Source: Diogma glabrata
Lineage: Eukaryota; Arthropoda; Insecta; Diptera; Cylindrotomidae
Reading direction: 5' to 3'
Assembly (NCBI GenBank): GCA_963693315.1
Contig: OY856186.1
Coordinates: 284,972,492 to 285,036,491, forward strand
Length of the DNA stretch: 64,000 nucleotides
Positions 25,176 through 36,196 of this stretch are shown in pieces. Below the pieces are notes generated by a model. That model saw nothing but the letters and a program-made list of their open reading frames with translations. It had not been told where the DNA came from and made no database searches. Every line of letters begins with the position of its first letter. The stretch's first letter is position 1. A program made the translations under genes and the position numbers.

Positions 25176-28100
25176 TTAATGTGCTACAGCACGAAGGAAA
25201 CGAGCAGGGGTACGAGTGGTTCGACCTGCTCGCGTAATTGTAGATGCAGGATGGAATATCTGAGTTTGAGGAATGGGATTAAATCTAACCCTTTTAGGTG
25301 GTACAGTTGCCTTAGCGTCGCGTTGCCTTGTTTCTGCGGAGGTAGAAGGAAAAGACAGGAATGTGTCCGAAGGAGTAGGATGGACAATATCTGTAGAAGA
25401 CGAAGTTTCGTCTGCGCGACTGAGATTAGTACTCGAAGTAGGTGAGTTTTGAGATGAGTCATCTTCAGATTGTTCCCTAAAGCAAGGTTTTAATCTGTCG
25501 ATGGAAACTCGAATATGTTGACCTTTACGGTCAATAACAAAATTTTTATCATCGCGACTGATGACTTTGAAAGGACCTTCGTATGGAGGCTGTAATGCTT
25601 TACGTACTAAGTCCGTACGTAAGAAGACATGCGAACAAGACTGGAGATTTTTGGAGACGAAAACATTAGGAGAAGTGTGTCTTGACGCAGTAGATGGACG
25701 AAGGTGAGTAAAATGTTGTTTCAACTGTGAAACGAAATCAGATTGTGGAGTGGAGTTAGAGTTTTGGCTTAAGAATTCTCCTGGAAGACGTATGTTAGTA
25801 CCGTAGACAAGTTCAGCCGATGAAGATTGGAAATCTTCACGGAAAGTGGTTCGTAAACCAAGTAGTATTGACGGTAAAATTCGTGTCCAGTCCGTTCTGT
25901 CGTAGGCCATTATCGCGGATTTAAGAGTTCGGTGCCAACGTTCGATTAGTCCGTTACATTTAGGATTGTAACTAGTAGTACGTTTACGTTCGAAACCGAT
26001 AAGTTTTGACAACTCGTTAAAGAGATTGGATTCGAATTGGGAGCCCTGATCAGTGACGATTACTGAAGGTACTCCGAAGCGAGCAATCCAATTGGAGTAG
26101 AGAGCTGATGCTACCGTTTCAGCTGTAATATCCGAGATAGGAATGGCTTCAGGCCATCGAGTATAACGGTCAATAATAGTGACACAATAACGTTTGTCCT
26201 CAGAGGTAGGAAGTGGACCAATAATGTCCATATGAATCTCGGAAAATCGTTGAGAAGTTTGAGGATAATTACCTAAAGGAGATTGAGTATGGCGAGAAAC
26301 TTTTGCCTTTTGGCAAGCCAGGCAGTTCTGTGCCATTTGTCGTACATCTTTTTTAATTGATGGCCAAATGACTTTTTCTGCAAGTAGTTTGGCAGAACTG
26401 TGGACTCCTGGGTGAGATAAATTGTGGAGACTTTCGAAAACAGACTGACGAAATTGCTTTGGAATAAAAGGTCGTGGATTACCAGAAGAAGTATCACACA
26501 AAATTGTTTTGGCACTAGAATTGCCAAACGATAATGGAAAGGAACGGAATTGAAGTGTGGGACTAGTGTCCACTAATTCCTTTAGTTCGTTATCGTTGAA
26601 CTGAGCGTCAGCAATTTTGTCGTAGTTAATATTTTCTGGAATTGATATTTGCTCAACACGAGAAAGTGTGTCGGCAACTACATTATCAATTCCAGAAATG
26701 TGGCGAATATCAGTCGTAAATTGACTGATAAAATCAAGATGACGGAACTGGCGAGGACTAGCTTTGGCAGGATTCTGCGACAAAGCGTAAATGAGTGGCT
26801 TATGATCGATGAAAAGAGTGAAGGTTCTACCTTCAAGGAGATACCGGAAATGTTTAATTGCAGAATAAGCTGCAAGGAGTTCGCGATCATAAGCGCTGTA
26901 TTTCTGTTGCGTTTCATTGAGTCGCACAGAGAAGAAACTAAGTGGTGTCCAACAATCGTTAATTTTTTGTTGAACAACGGCGCCAAGTGCCTTGTCGGAA
27001 GCGTCGACCATAACGGCAAGTTGGGCAGAGTGTGAGGGGTGAGAAAGAGTTGTAGCCTCACTGAGTTGCCGCTTGCAAAGATCGAAGGCTTGAATGGCGT
27101 CTTCAGACCATTGAATGACCCGTTTGTCATTCTTTTTAGAACCTTTGAGAAAATCATTTAAGATGGCTTGATTGCCACCAGCGTGAGGAATGAATCTGCG
27201 GTAGAAATTAATCATTCCAAGAAAACGGCGGAGTTGCATAACTGTTTCGGGACGTTCGTAACAGTTGATAGCATCGACACGTTCAGAAGTAGGTTTGATT
27301 CCAGTTGAATCAATGGAATGTCCAAGAAAGTCAACGTTGGTTTTAGCAAAGTTGCATTTATCAACGTTGATAATGAGACCAGCGTCAGAAAGACGCTCAA
27401 AAACAGTCCTAAGATGTTTGAGGTGTTCCTCATAGGTTTCAGAAGCAATAAGGAGGTCATCTATGTAGATGAAACAGAAATTTAGGTCTCGAAAAAGGGA
27501 ATGCATAAACCGTTGGAAAGATTGCGCAGCATTTCGCAATCCGAAAGTCATTCGAACGAATTCGAAGAGTCCGAACGGAGTTGAAATTGCAGTTTTTGCA
27601 ATATCGCGCTCATCAATAGGAATTTGATGATATGCGCGGACGAGATCAATTGTTGAGAAAAATTGGCATCCATGTAGTTGATGCGAAAAATCCTGAATAT
27701 GAGGAATAGGATATTGATCCGGAATTGTAATGTTATTTAGAGCACGGTAGTCACCGCAAGGTCTCCACTCGCCGTTCTTCTTTTTAGCGAGATGGAGAGG
27801 AGAAGCCCAAGGACTGTTAGAAGGTCGGCAGATGCCTTGGGATAACATAAGATTAAATTCTGCCTTTGCGATAGCCAATTTGTCTGGAGCAAGTCGACGA
27901 TACTTACAAGAAACGGGAGGACCACGTGTTTCAATAACGTGAGTTACGTTATGTTTCACATGTTTAACAAGATCATTTTTGGACGTTAAGTCCTTGAAAT
28001 TTTTGAGTAAATCAAGAATTTCTACATTGACCGAATCGTTGATCAAAGTTAAAGAAGGTGCTGGAGAAGTGGAGAGTTTAGCCAAAGTAAATAGAGAAGT

Positions 28101-28466
28101 TAGTGGATCGACAAGACGTCGGTTTTTAATGTCCACTAAAAGGCCGTATTTATTGAGAAAATCAGCTCCTAGGATAGGAGTGGTAACATCGGCTATAACA
28201 AAGGTCTGACAGAACACTCGTCTGAGACCAATGTTTAAGTTTAAAGACCGTGTACCGTAAGTGCTAACTTTAGTCGCGTTAGCTGCGTAGAGGTAGAAGT
28301 CTGATTTTCTTGAAATTTTTTCCTCCATAGTAGCGGGGAGAACTGAAACTTCGGCACCTGTATCAACGAGAAAAGTCTTGCATGAAGAAATGTCGAGGAC
28401 CAGAAGACGGAGTTGAGAATTACTGTCATCACATGCCGTCACATGTGATGAATTTAATAGTTTTTT
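25176..28466 (-). CDS. pol: CsRn1-like Pol polyprotein, probably expressed by -1 frameshift
   Basis: The frame is open from the slippery site at 28466 to the stop at 25176 (about 1,095 codons); an independent start is not evident, since the first codon sometimes taken (28442) is GTG. Protease DTGA is at residues 27-30 counted from there, reverse transcriptase has YIDD at 326-329, RNase H has [13 protein letters not shown], and integrase has the HHCC motif (HNLSHPG ... CLACQ) and the D-D-E core ([31 protein letters not shown]). No chromodomain is apparent, and the C-terminal 120 residues are Ser/Thr/Pro-rich. The frame shows no stops or shifts. Antisense ORFs across this region are shadows. 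Confidence 0.9.
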   Translation of the reverse strand, partial: KKLLNSSHVTACDDSNSQLRLLVLDISSCKTFLVDTGAEVSVLPATMEEKISRKSDFYLYAANATKVSTYGTRSLNLNIGLRRVFCQTFVIADVTTPILGADFLNKYGLLVDIKNRRLVDPLTSLFTLAKLSTSPAPSLTLINDSVNVEILDLLKNFKDLTSKNDLVKHVKHNVTHVIETRGPPVSCKYRRLAPDKLAIAKAEFNLMLSQGICRPSNSPWASPLHLAKKKNGEWRPCGDYRALNNITIPDQYPIPHIQDFSHQLHGCQFFSTIDLVRAYHQIPIDERDIAKTAISTPFGLFEFVRMTFGLRNAAQSFQRFMHSLFRDLNFCFIYIDDLLIASETYEEHLKHLRTVFERLSDAGLIINVDKCNFAKTNVDFLGHSIDSTGIKPTSERVDAINCYERPETVMQLRRFLGMINFYRRFIPHAGGNQAILNDFLKGSKKNDKRVIQWSEDAIQAFDLCKRQLSEATTLSHPSHSAQLAVMVDASDKALGAVVQQKINDCWTPLSFFSVRLNETQQKYSAYDRELLAAYSAIKHFRYLLEGRTFTLFIDHKPLIYALSQNPAKASPRQFRHLDFISQFTTDIRHISGIDNVVADTLSRVEQISIPENINYDKIADAQFNDNELKELVDTSPTLQFRSFPLSFGNSSAKTILCDTSSGNPRPFIPKQFRQSVFESLHNLSHPGVHSSAKLLAEKVIWPSIKKDVRQMAQNCLACQKAKVSRHTQSPLGNYPQTSQRFSEIHMDIIGPLPTSEDKRYCVTIIDRYTRWPEAIPISDITAETVASALYSNWIARFGVPSVIVTDQGSQFESNLFNELSKLIGFERKRTTSYNPKCNGLIERWHRTLKSAIMAYDRTDWTRILPSILLGLRTTFREDFQSSSAELVYGTNIRLPGEFLSQNSNSTPQSDFVSQLKQHFTHLRPSTASRHTSPNVFVSKNLQSCSHVFLRTDLVRKALQPPYEGPFKVISRDDKNFVIDRKGQHIRVSIDRLKPCFREQSEDDSSQNSPTSSTNLSRADETSSSTDIVHPTPSDTFLSFPSTSAETRQRDAKATVPPKRVRFNPIPQTQIFHPASTITRAGRTTRTPARFLRAVAH
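28427..28466 (-). promoter_or_regulatory. Predicted -1 ribosomal frameshift signal (gag to pol)
   Basis: On the minus strand, the heptamer A AAA AAC (28466-28460) lies in the gag frame in X XXY YYZ phase. A 9-nt spacer follows, then a perfect 9-bp stem (CATCACATG at 28450-28442 pairing with CATGTGATG at 28435-28427) with a 6-nt loop. Gag ends at TAA 28456-28454, within the spacer, and the -1 frame is exactly the pol frame. Confidence 0.85.
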
Positions 28467-29256
28467 GAAGATGATGATGAGGCAAAGGAATTTGAGTGAT
28501 CAGAATAATGTTTACACTCAGGGTAGCATTTTTTTGCATCTCCCTTGTAGTAGTGATGGTAGTAGCATATACCATCAAACATTTGCACGCGTGACCTGGA
28601 CCGAGGTCGCATGGGAGAGCGATAATTCCGATTGAAATTTGAATTATGATTACCGTTTCGATCCTTAGATCTACTTCGGTATTGTTGAGGAGGTTGGGAG
28701 AAATTTTGCCTTTGAATGGCATTGAGGAGTTGCACGTTTTGTGCCTCCAGTTTTTTGAATTTTTCCTCAAGTGATATGATTTCACTTGAGGAAGAAGAAG
28801 AAGGGAGAGAAGAAGCGGCAGGGTTAGATACCGCATTAACTTGCGAACCCCTTAGGGCATTTAAAACATTATCTGCTATCTCTGCTGTCTTCTGAAGATC
28901 TTCACTGACAGTAGCGATAGCAGCGCGGACAGCAGGTGGAAGTTTCTCCACCCAAAGGACTTTAAGAGCTGCCTCTGAAAACGTATTACGGGATTCGGTA
29001 GTCATATCCCGGAGTAATTGTGAGGGCTTAAGATCCCCAAGGTCCATACCGCGTAACACTTTGTGTATGCGATCTAAAGTGCTACCGGATAGGCGAGCTA
29101 TAAGAGCCTCTTTGAGCCTATCATATGGGAAATCTTGGTCGGGGTTAACCAAGATATCACTGGCTAATTTCGCCAGTGTGGGAGTAAGCATGGTAAGTAA
29201 GTGGCCATACTTAGTTTGTTGGGACCTGATACGCCCCAACAAGAACTGAAATATCG
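28454..29256 (-). pseudogene. gag: CsRn1-like Gag, N-terminally truncated
   Basis: The frame is open from the end of the tRNA-like primer region (about 29,256) to the TAA at 28456-28454. It lacks an upstream ATG: the ORF start at 29242 is a TTG codon and the first in-frame ATG is 17 codons later. The conserved middle of Gag is present (residues 1-110), then a Ser-rich linker with a short coiled coil (EEKFKKLEAQNVQLLNA), an Arg-rich stretch, and a CHCC zinc motif (CYYHHYYKGDAKKCYPEC) typical of the CsRn1 lineage. Related Gags have several tens of residues before this point, so the N-terminus appears deleted. The frame runs into pol through a slippery site. Confidence 0.8.
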
Positions 29257-29291
29257 GAAGGTTGCGTGTTCAAATCACGTCGGGGTCACCA
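29257..29291 (-). other. Extended primer-binding site, 35 nt matching the tRNA-Trp 3' half
   Basis: Usual primer sites are about 18 nt. Here the plus strand from GAAGGTTGCG through to GGGGTCACCA (35 nt) reads as the variable-loop edge, T arm, acceptor strand and CCA of tRNA-Trp. It lies two bases from the 5' LTR and is followed at once by truncated gag. Genomic CCA and absence of the 5' half argue against a tRNA gene. Confidence 0.85.
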
Positions 29292-29293
29292 AA

Positions 29294-29993
29294 TATAGCT
29301 GGAATTTCACGCTATAGTAATTCAATATATTCCAATAACAGATTTGCCAATTTTATGATAAGTATATCCAATGTTGAGAATTAAGGTAGTTGAAATATCC
29401 TCTAATTTAAAATGATATTCAGGATAAAACTTTTCATGCAATAAACAAATAACTGGAGATGATTTAGAAATAATAAATTCTTCTCTCTCTAAATTCCAAT
29501 TCAGCAAATACTTATATTTCAAAAGTTTAATATAACTTAAAATTTTATTTAAAAAGAATTAAACAACTGTCTTTTTAATTCTTAGTTTAAAAGACACCAG
29601 ATAATATTTTCAGTTTTAAACACAATATTTAATCAATTAAAGATACATTAAAATTCCAATTGCTGTAGACATCATTTCAAACATATTTCACATATAATTG
29701 TTTTGTTCTATATTAATATCTTATATAATTGTTACTAACAATTAACTAAAAAAAAATCAATGGTAAAAAGTTTAAACCCAACTTTTGCGGAAAAACATTT
29801 TTTAAAACAGTAATCAAAATATTAAGGGAATTTCAAATAATAAAAAACTTTTAACTAAAACAGAAAAACTTAAACTCTTTAAAATTGAGGAAAAATTATT
29901 AATAATTTTATTTTGTTTTTTTTAAATTTTGATCAATAAAACATCGCAAGCTAGATTTGAATTTAAAAATTTTTAATTTTGATGTTCGCCACA
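29294..29993 (-). repeat. 5' LTR of the CsRn1-like element
   Basis: 700 bp, with about two substitutions against the other LTR (CCAACTTTTGCGG against CCAATTTTTGCGG is one). It contains the promoter and start of the genomic RNA for the element. Confidence 0.9.
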
Positions 29994-29997
29994 ACGC

Positions 29998-32900
29998 TAT
30001 TTCGTGTAAACTGGACACCGGCGCTCACGTAAATGTAGTGTCAAACAATGTTATTTCAGAATGAACATTACAACCAGAAATTTTTCAATCATCAATTGAA
30101 ATTAAATCATTTGGTGGTCATAATATACCTATCATCGGTGAATGTTTCATTAATTGTGTCGCCAAGAAAAATTTAAATCAAAATCTTCGTTTTGTTGTAA
30201 CAAGTGTCAAATCAAAAACAATTATTGGACTCGAATCATGTGAAAAACTTGATCTTATTCAACGAATAAATGAAATTGTGCCAAATAAACTGAAATTCGA
30301 AAAGGAAACACCCGAATCAATTCTTGAAGAATTTAAAGATGTTTTTGTAGGTCGAGGCTACTTAAAGCGTCCTGTAAAAATTGTTTTACGTGAAAATGCC
30401 GTTTCTCATGTGGCAGCTGCTAGGAAAATACCATTAGCACTGCATGAAAAAGTACGAAATGAACTGGATAAAATGGTATCCGATGGAATTTTGACTAAAG
30501 TTGAAACTCCAACCGACTGGGTCAGCAACATGCTGGTTATCGAGAAAAACGACAAATTACGAATTGTTCTAGATCCTAGACCATTAAATAAAGAAATTAA
30601 AAGATGTCATTATCCAATACCAAACATTGATCATCTGTTATCATCACTTCAAGGTAGTCAATACTTTACTGTTTTCGATGCTAAAGCAGCATTTTGGCAG
30701 CAGCCATTAGAAGAAAAGAGCTCATTTTTAACAACATTTGCAACACCATTTGGCAGATATCGCTGGCGTGTTGTTCCATATGGACTCAACAACGCTCCTG
30801 AAGAATTTCAACGAACAATGAGCGACATATTTGAAGAAATTCGGGAAGTACAACCATATATTGATGATTTAGCAATCGGTACAAAAACAATCGATGAACA
30901 TTGTAAACTGTTACGGAAAGTTCTAGAAATCGCACGTCGTGAAGGTTTAAAGTTTAATCGTGAAAAGGTTCAATTAGCAAAACAGGAAATTTTTTATTTG
31001 GGACACAACGTTTCTAAACACGGCATACAACCTGATGAAAGGAAAGTTAAAGCAATTTCCGAATTTCCAACACCAACTAACTCTGATGAATTGAACCGAT
31101 TCCTTTCAATGGTTCGATATCTTACAAAATTTTTACCAAACATATCAAATGAAACACATGTACTTCGACAACTACTAAAATTAAAAAATAGCTGGGTTTG
31201 GGATGCAAACACACAACTAGCCTTCAATAATGTCAAGAAACTCTTGACGAAAGCACCAACATTAACCTTATTTGATCCAAATAAAACAGTAACACTTTCG
31301 GTTGATGCAAGCCAATATGGACTTGGTGCAACACTAATCCAAGATGATCGACCGGTGACATATGGTTCAGCATCGCTGACAGAAACTCAACAACGGTATA
31401 GCCAGATAGAAAAGGAACTGCTAGCAATCGTTTTTGGATTGGAACATTTCCATTACTACACATACGGTCGTCATTTAACAGTGGAAACCGATCATCGTCC
31501 GTTGATTGGACTAAAAGAAAAACCGTATGATGCAGTAACACCAAGATTACAACGGCTACTTCTTCGAACAAACAGGTATAATTTTAATTTAAAATATGTT
31601 CCAGGTAATCAATTAATTATGGCTGATACATTATCTCGAGCACCGTTACCAATGGAAAACTTTGATTTTGAAGATGAATGTGTGCACAATCCAGTAGAAG
31701 TTTGTTTGTTAGTCGATGCAACTTCAAATCGATGGAATGATCTTCGTGAGCAAACAAAACAAGATAATGCAATTCAAGACGTCATATATCATATTCGTAA
31801 AGGTTGGCCTGCTTCCAAATCTGATGTTCGTTTAGGTGCACGTCCATACTTTCATTGTCATGATGAATTACATGAATCAAATGGTATAGTTTGTCGTGAT
31901 CAACGATTTGTAGTACCAAAATCAGAAATACAACGTATTTTAAGTATATTACATATATCTCATCGGGGTATAGTTGCTAGTAAAATGAAAGCACGAGAAT
32001 ATTTATATTGGCCTGGTATGGATTCTTCAATTGAAGAATATATCAATCGATGTGAAATTTGTCAGTCTCATCAAAGATCGAATGAACATGAACCATTAGC
32101 TGACCGAGACTTACCGAGTCGTCCATGGCAAAAGATTGCCGCTGATTTTTTTGATTTAGCTGATAAAAGATACTTATTAATCGTTGATTATTTCAGCAAA
32201 TTTATTGAAATTCAATCAATGAATGGCACTACAGCAAAGTCAGTAATTAATGCATTTAAAGTTGTTTATTCGCGATACGGTATCCCGGATGAATTGGTTA
32301 CTGATCAAGGACCACCGTTTAATTCAAGTGAAATGACAGATTTTCATAATTCATGGGGTATCTTACACAACCCATCATCTCCGTATAATCCTCGCTCAAA
32401 TGGTTTTGCTGAAAGATCAGTTCAAACGATAAAAAATTTGTTGAAAAAAGCATTCGAAGATGGAAAAGATATGAATTTGGTATTGCTAGACTATAGAACC
32501 ACACCGCAACATGATCTTCCATCACCATCTGAATTATTGATGGGACGTCGTCTTAAAACTTTGTTACCGACACATCCAGCCAGACTGCGTCCAAATTTTC
32601 CGATTGCCAGTGTTAAATCAAAATTATCAATAAGACAAAGCGAACAAAAACAATATGCAGACTTAAAATCAAAAATATTACCACCGCTAAAAACAGGTAA
32701 TAAAGTCTGGTTTAGATTAAAATTGGATAAACCATATGTTAGAGGAATTATCAAAGAAGTTAAACCAAACCGTGTTTACGTAGTTCAAACAGAAAACAAT
32801 TCAACGTATATCCGCAATAGATTTTATATTCGACCGTTCAAATATGACGGCAATGATAAGGTACCAAAACAAATAAAACCTAATTCAGGAACAATCAGTG

Positions 32901-33166
32901 AAAAATGTGAGCAAGGTCATTCAGTGTATGTTTCAATACCGTTGATGCAACACAAAACAAATCCACCAATAAATTCACAAACCAATCTAACTAACCCTTC
33001 AGCCAATCCTACATCATATCCAATCGAAGCAAGCACATCAAAATTAAATTCCGCAGTTGCTTCAATTCCAGTATCACCACGTATATCTGAAAATCAAGAC
33101 AACAATCGTGTTACAACCCGAACTGGTCGAGTTATTGTAACACCCCAACGTTACAGAAACAATTAA
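29998..33166 (+). pseudogene. pol: Pol part (protease, RT, RNase H, integrase) of the Mag-like element
   Basis: Begins in-frame right after the nested element with the aspartic protease core (LDTGAHVNVV). A TGA at 30062-30064 lies within the protease; after it the frame is open to the stop at 33164-33166. No ATG opens the later part; the open stretch listed from 30278 begins at a GTG codon and is not an independent gene. Reverse transcriptase has YIDD at about residue 194 counted from 30278; RNase H has TLSVDASQYGLGATL and the tether region DTLSRAP; integrase has the HHCC zinc motif (HISHRG ... CEICQ), then the D-D-E core (VTDQGPPFNSS; NPRSNGFAERSVQ). No envelope ORF follows. One nonsense codon plus the insertion makes this copy non-functional. 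Confidence 0.9.
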
Positions 33167-33176
33167 AGGAGGGGCG

Positions 33177-33425
33177 TGTTATATACATACATATCGATAT
33201 CATACATATCGATATCATACATATCGATATTAGAATTGGCAACACCGTTCTTCCATCTTAAGCATAACGTCAAAAAATATAACAAACTAGTTGATATCAC
33301 ATGTACAACGTACATATCACAATAACAAATATTGTAACTCTTAATTATAACTAAACTAATAAAATCATTGTTAATATTTCAACTAAACAGTGTCTTTAAT
33401 AAAAACAACATTTAAAGACATAACA
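33177..33425 (+). repeat. 3' LTR of the Mag-like element
   Basis: Same length as the 5' LTR and differing at a single position (ACTAATAAAA against ACTAAAAAAA), including the same three TATCGATA palindromes. Confidence 0.9.
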
Positions 33426-33493
33426 GATATACTACAGTAATTTATTACTACAATAATATTACCGAAATTCCTTCTCATATAATAGATGTGTTC

Positions 33494-33996
33494 CCAGAAA
33501 AAAACTACTGTTAATGTGCCATTTATTAAGATCATTTAATTTAATACAAAAGCGTATTTTAAAAAAGGTTTATGAACATGAAACACAATCAAATAAAATT
33601 ACTAAATATACTAAATCTTCTAATCATTCAATGTTATTCAATGTTATCAATGTTACCGCCGTAAGTTTTAAAGTAGCAAGAAATATTGCCAAACATGGCA
33701 AAGCCTTTACGGATTTGTTAAATCAAATACATATTTTAAGTTGTGGTGAAACACTTTTCGAAGATTTTGAAAGCAAAAATAAAATTCTCATCCGTAGCCA
33801 AAGTATGCAGTTAAGTGCAAATACCGTAATAGATAGAATTATAAAATACGTGAAAATATTTCTAAACAGTTAAAATCTGATCTTTATGCGGTTGAAGTGT
33901 TTGCATTGGCAGTTGATGAGAGTACAGATATTAATTCCGATGCCAGGCTGTTAATTTCTTTGCGTTGTGCTACATTTGGGAAAATACGACAAGAAC
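33494..33996 (+). pseudogene. hAT transposase fragment
   Basis: A frame from 33,514 reads VARNIAKHGKAFTD, and after a frameshift near 33,850 continues as YAVEVFALAVDESTDINSD, the catalytic-core block of hAT transposases related to the ZBED/GTF2IRD2 group (second Asp region, DESTDI). The sequence stops soon after 33,996 and runs into the right terminus, so most of the catalytic domain and the dimerisation domain are missing. The N-terminal BED zinc finger is not recognised on either side of the retrotransposon. Confidence 0.75.
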
Positions 33997-34280
33997 TCCT
34001 AAACTAAAAACTTTGCAGGAACGAATTTTTATTTACAGAGTTTACGTTCGTGAAATTGTCTCCCTCGACGCTAATGCGTCTCGTGAACAAATTTTCGCTC
34101 ACGAAAAAGCAACTATTGTAGCAATTCTTGTAGATTTTCCAAGCAACTCTTGTAGAATTTTCATCTCTTGTAGCAAAATGTACTGTTTCATAATTGGATT
34201 GGCACGCGAAAATATCAATTATTAAAAAAAAAATTGTTTTGGCACGCCAATAAAATTCAGTTGCGAATCCTGATATATAA

Positions 34281-34855
34281 TCAACATTTGTTTCATGGAC
34301 TTGTTTTTGGAAGAAGACAACATTCAAGAAATAAATTAATGTCAGCCTTTTTGTATTTTGAATTATATAATTTTTGATGTATTTGTGTAGAACTAAATTA
34401 TTTTCTCTGTTAATTAATAGTTTCATTACATTATTCAAATTTCAAAGAGATTCATAAATAAGAGATTTGCAAGTGTATTCCGTTTTTGTCATAGATTCAG
34501 TTTTCCGGTGTAATATTATTCGTTATTAAAAGTCCAAATTACATAACATGGGCCAAAACAAAGGGACCCGTTAAGTTTTTATAGAAAATTTCCATAACAG
34601 GTGTGCAAAAAGTGCTTCAAATTTTAACATCAATTTCACTTCCTCTTTTCTCTTAATTCTTTGAGTAAAACCAAAGAATTAAGAGAATAGAGGAAGTGAA
34701 ATTGATGTTACTAATTGAAGCAATAAATTGTTACTAACACACTTGCGTTTTAGTAGAGGCGCCGTAAATATTTCTATTATTGCATTGAATTCCAAATTTA
34801 AGCGTATTTTTGCCCCCAAAATTAATATAAAAAAAAGAGACGCCATTACATATGT
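34281..34855. other. Non-coding stretch with a long hairpin (34625-34710)
   Basis: AACATCAATTTCACTTCCTC at 34,626 is matched by its complement ending at 34,709, with pairing continuing through CTCTTAATTCTTTG/CAAAGAATTAAGAG; the stem is about 37 bp with a loop of roughly 10. Fragments of the same sequence (CTCTTAATTATTTGAGTAAAAC) recur at about 39,253, on the other side of the RTE-type LINE. No gene seen. Confidence 0.5.
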
Positions 34856-35328
34856 CATTTTCGATTGAAGAACTAGTGTAATAACTAGTTCTTAACGAGT
34901 TCTTTTTTTCAATCGAACATGCAAACATTCAGTGTTATTGTATGAGTAAATTGAATTGGTTGTTTTATTAATTCTTTTATTTTGGTTTGTTTGAAAAGCA
35001 ATAAAAAACAAAAACATTTGTGAAAAAAAACTAATTTCACAATATATATTGTTAAATAACTAAAAATAAAATAAAATTATTAATATGATGCTGCGTTATA
35101 ATTATAACGTTTTGATTTTACGTTTGTAGTGTATACTTTTTGTCATAGTATGAGTAAAACTCAAAAATAACTGAAAATAAAATTAGTTCTTCAAAAGGGG
35201 AAGAAATGCACAACTAGTTCAGAACTAGTTTTTTATTTTGCTTCAATCAAACATGATTTGGAGGGGAAATAATTTTTTTCTATTGAAAAAAAAAGAACTA
35301 ATTATGAACTGGTTCTCAATCGAAAATG
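34856..35328. mobile_element. TIR element (MITE), 473 bp
   Basis: Ends CATTTTCGATTGAAGAACTAG (left) and complement of CATTTTCGATTGAGAACCAG (right) are inverted repeats. Several AACTAGTTC palindromes lie just inside both ends. No coding capacity; target duplication not resolved. Confidence 0.65.
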
Positions 35329-35691
35329 CTAATAGAAAAACAACATAAAAAAATTTGACAATTTAAAATGGAAGCATTCTATTATTGTTTACATTGATTT
35401 TAGATTATATTTTTTTCTCGAAAATATTTAAAAAACTTAAAACTTATTAATCGAAAAGTAAATTATAACATCAATATTAGTTATCTATGATAAGAAATTC
35501 CATCCTGTATATGTTTCCGGTAATTTTTACACGTCATTATCACACGACTTCATATTTAATGTTTTATTCAAAATTTTCACTTAAATATATTAACTTTTCT
35601 TTAAAATTATTTTTAAATTATAATAAAATCACTAGCATTTTTATATTTATTATAAATTCGTCAAAATATCACCACGATAAATAATAAAAAG
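35329..35691. other. AT-rich spacer
   Basis: No repeat or gene could be assigned. The 65-codon ORF at 35487-35684 is low-complexity and AT-driven. Confidence 0.35.
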
Positions 35692-35850
35692 CGGGTAGCG
35701 AAAATCCGAAATTCTACGTCCACGCCGTGCTACCTGGGTAACGCTAACAGAATTAAGTTGGTGTAGTTGAGAGGGGCAGAGTAAATACTGCTTAACTCAA
35801 TGATTCTACACCATGGCGAGTCATTGGCGCCATAAAACCAGTGCAACTCA

Positions 35851-36012
35851 AGCGTCTGTTCTCCATGTTAGGGGCGGCTTGGAGCGGGCGTCTGTCTTGG
35901 ATCAAGCGGCTCGCTATATAAATGTGTAGAAAGCGTCTGTTCTCCATGTTAGGGGCGGCTTGCAGCGGGCGTCTGTCTTGGATCAAGCGGCTCGCTATAT
36001 AAACGTGTAAAA
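35851..36012 (+). repeat. Two tandem 81-bp units in the RTE 5' region
   Basis: AGCGTCTGTTCTCCATGTTA starts both units (35851 and 35932); each ends near GGCTCGCTATATAAA, which supplies a TATATAA-like motif. Tandem 5' units with promoter activity are known in several LINE families; activity here is inferred. Confidence 0.75.
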
Positions 36013-36196
36013 AGGTTGTTTTTGGTGACCTTAAGATGCAGAACGAACCCATTCACGAAAATTTGGGTTGGGCGAAGGGCTAACACTCCATTTCCGTAAA
36101 AAAATTATTGTCATGAATTCTGTACACAGGCCTCGGAATATCTCGGATTCAATATTGGAACGACCTCGGAAACTGTACCCGGACTACGATTTAAAA

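Larger units (their letters stand above)
24432..29993 (-). mobile_element. CsRn1/Kabuki-like Ty3/gypsy retrotransposon nested in the Mag-like element
   Basis: LTRs of 700 bp (24432-25131 and 29294-29993) differ at about two positions. The target duplication reads ACGC (24428-24431, 29994-29997); because of local repeats the same data could be read as GCTAT with slightly shifted ends. In element orientation (minus strand): 5' LTR, primer site TGGTGACCCCGACGTGAT (tRNA-Trp), truncated gag, pol, a polypurine tract with eight G at about 25,137-25,144, then 3' LTR. tRNA-Trp priming and a CHCC Gag motif are known traits of the CsRn1 lineage. Confidence 0.92.
23180..33425 (+). mobile_element. Ty3/gypsy LTR retrotransposon (Mag-like), interrupted
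   Basis: LTRs of 249 bp (23180-23428 and 33177-33425) begin TGTTATATACATAC and end AAAGACATAACA; I see one difference between them, so insertion was recent. GATA flanks both ends (23176-23179, 33426-33429). TGGTGTCAGAAGCGG immediately after the 5' LTR complements the 3' end of a tRNA-Leu. AAAGGAGGGGC just before the 3' LTR is the polypurine tract. Gag and pol lie in one frame on the plus strand, now broken by a second retrotransposon at 24,432-29,993 and by one nonsense codon. Confidence 0.9.
22279..34272 (+). mobile_element. Decayed hAT transposon, outer shell of a three-level nest
   Basis: The 8-bp sequence ATATATAA lies at 22271-22278 and again at 34273-34280. Inside it, the ends are imperfect TIRs: CAGTGATCGCAAATACG at left, and CAGGATTCGCAACTG as the complement of the right end; a GGCACGC(G)-type motif is subterminal on both sides. 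A broken transposase relic is at 33,494-33,996. Without the inserted 10.2-kb retroelement (plus its GATA duplication) the element would be about 1.7 kb, so it is internally deleted. An 8-bp duplication and CAG-type termini are hallmarks of hAT elements. Confidence 0.75.

Noticed and set aside
26649..27157. ORFs of 128 and 159 codons opposite or out of frame with pol
   Set aside because: Shadow frames of a well-supported reverse transcriptase ORF.
29257..29291. Possible tRNA-Trp gene
   Set aside because: Only the 3' half is present, CCA is encoded in the DNA, and it sits exactly at the primer site of an LTR element.
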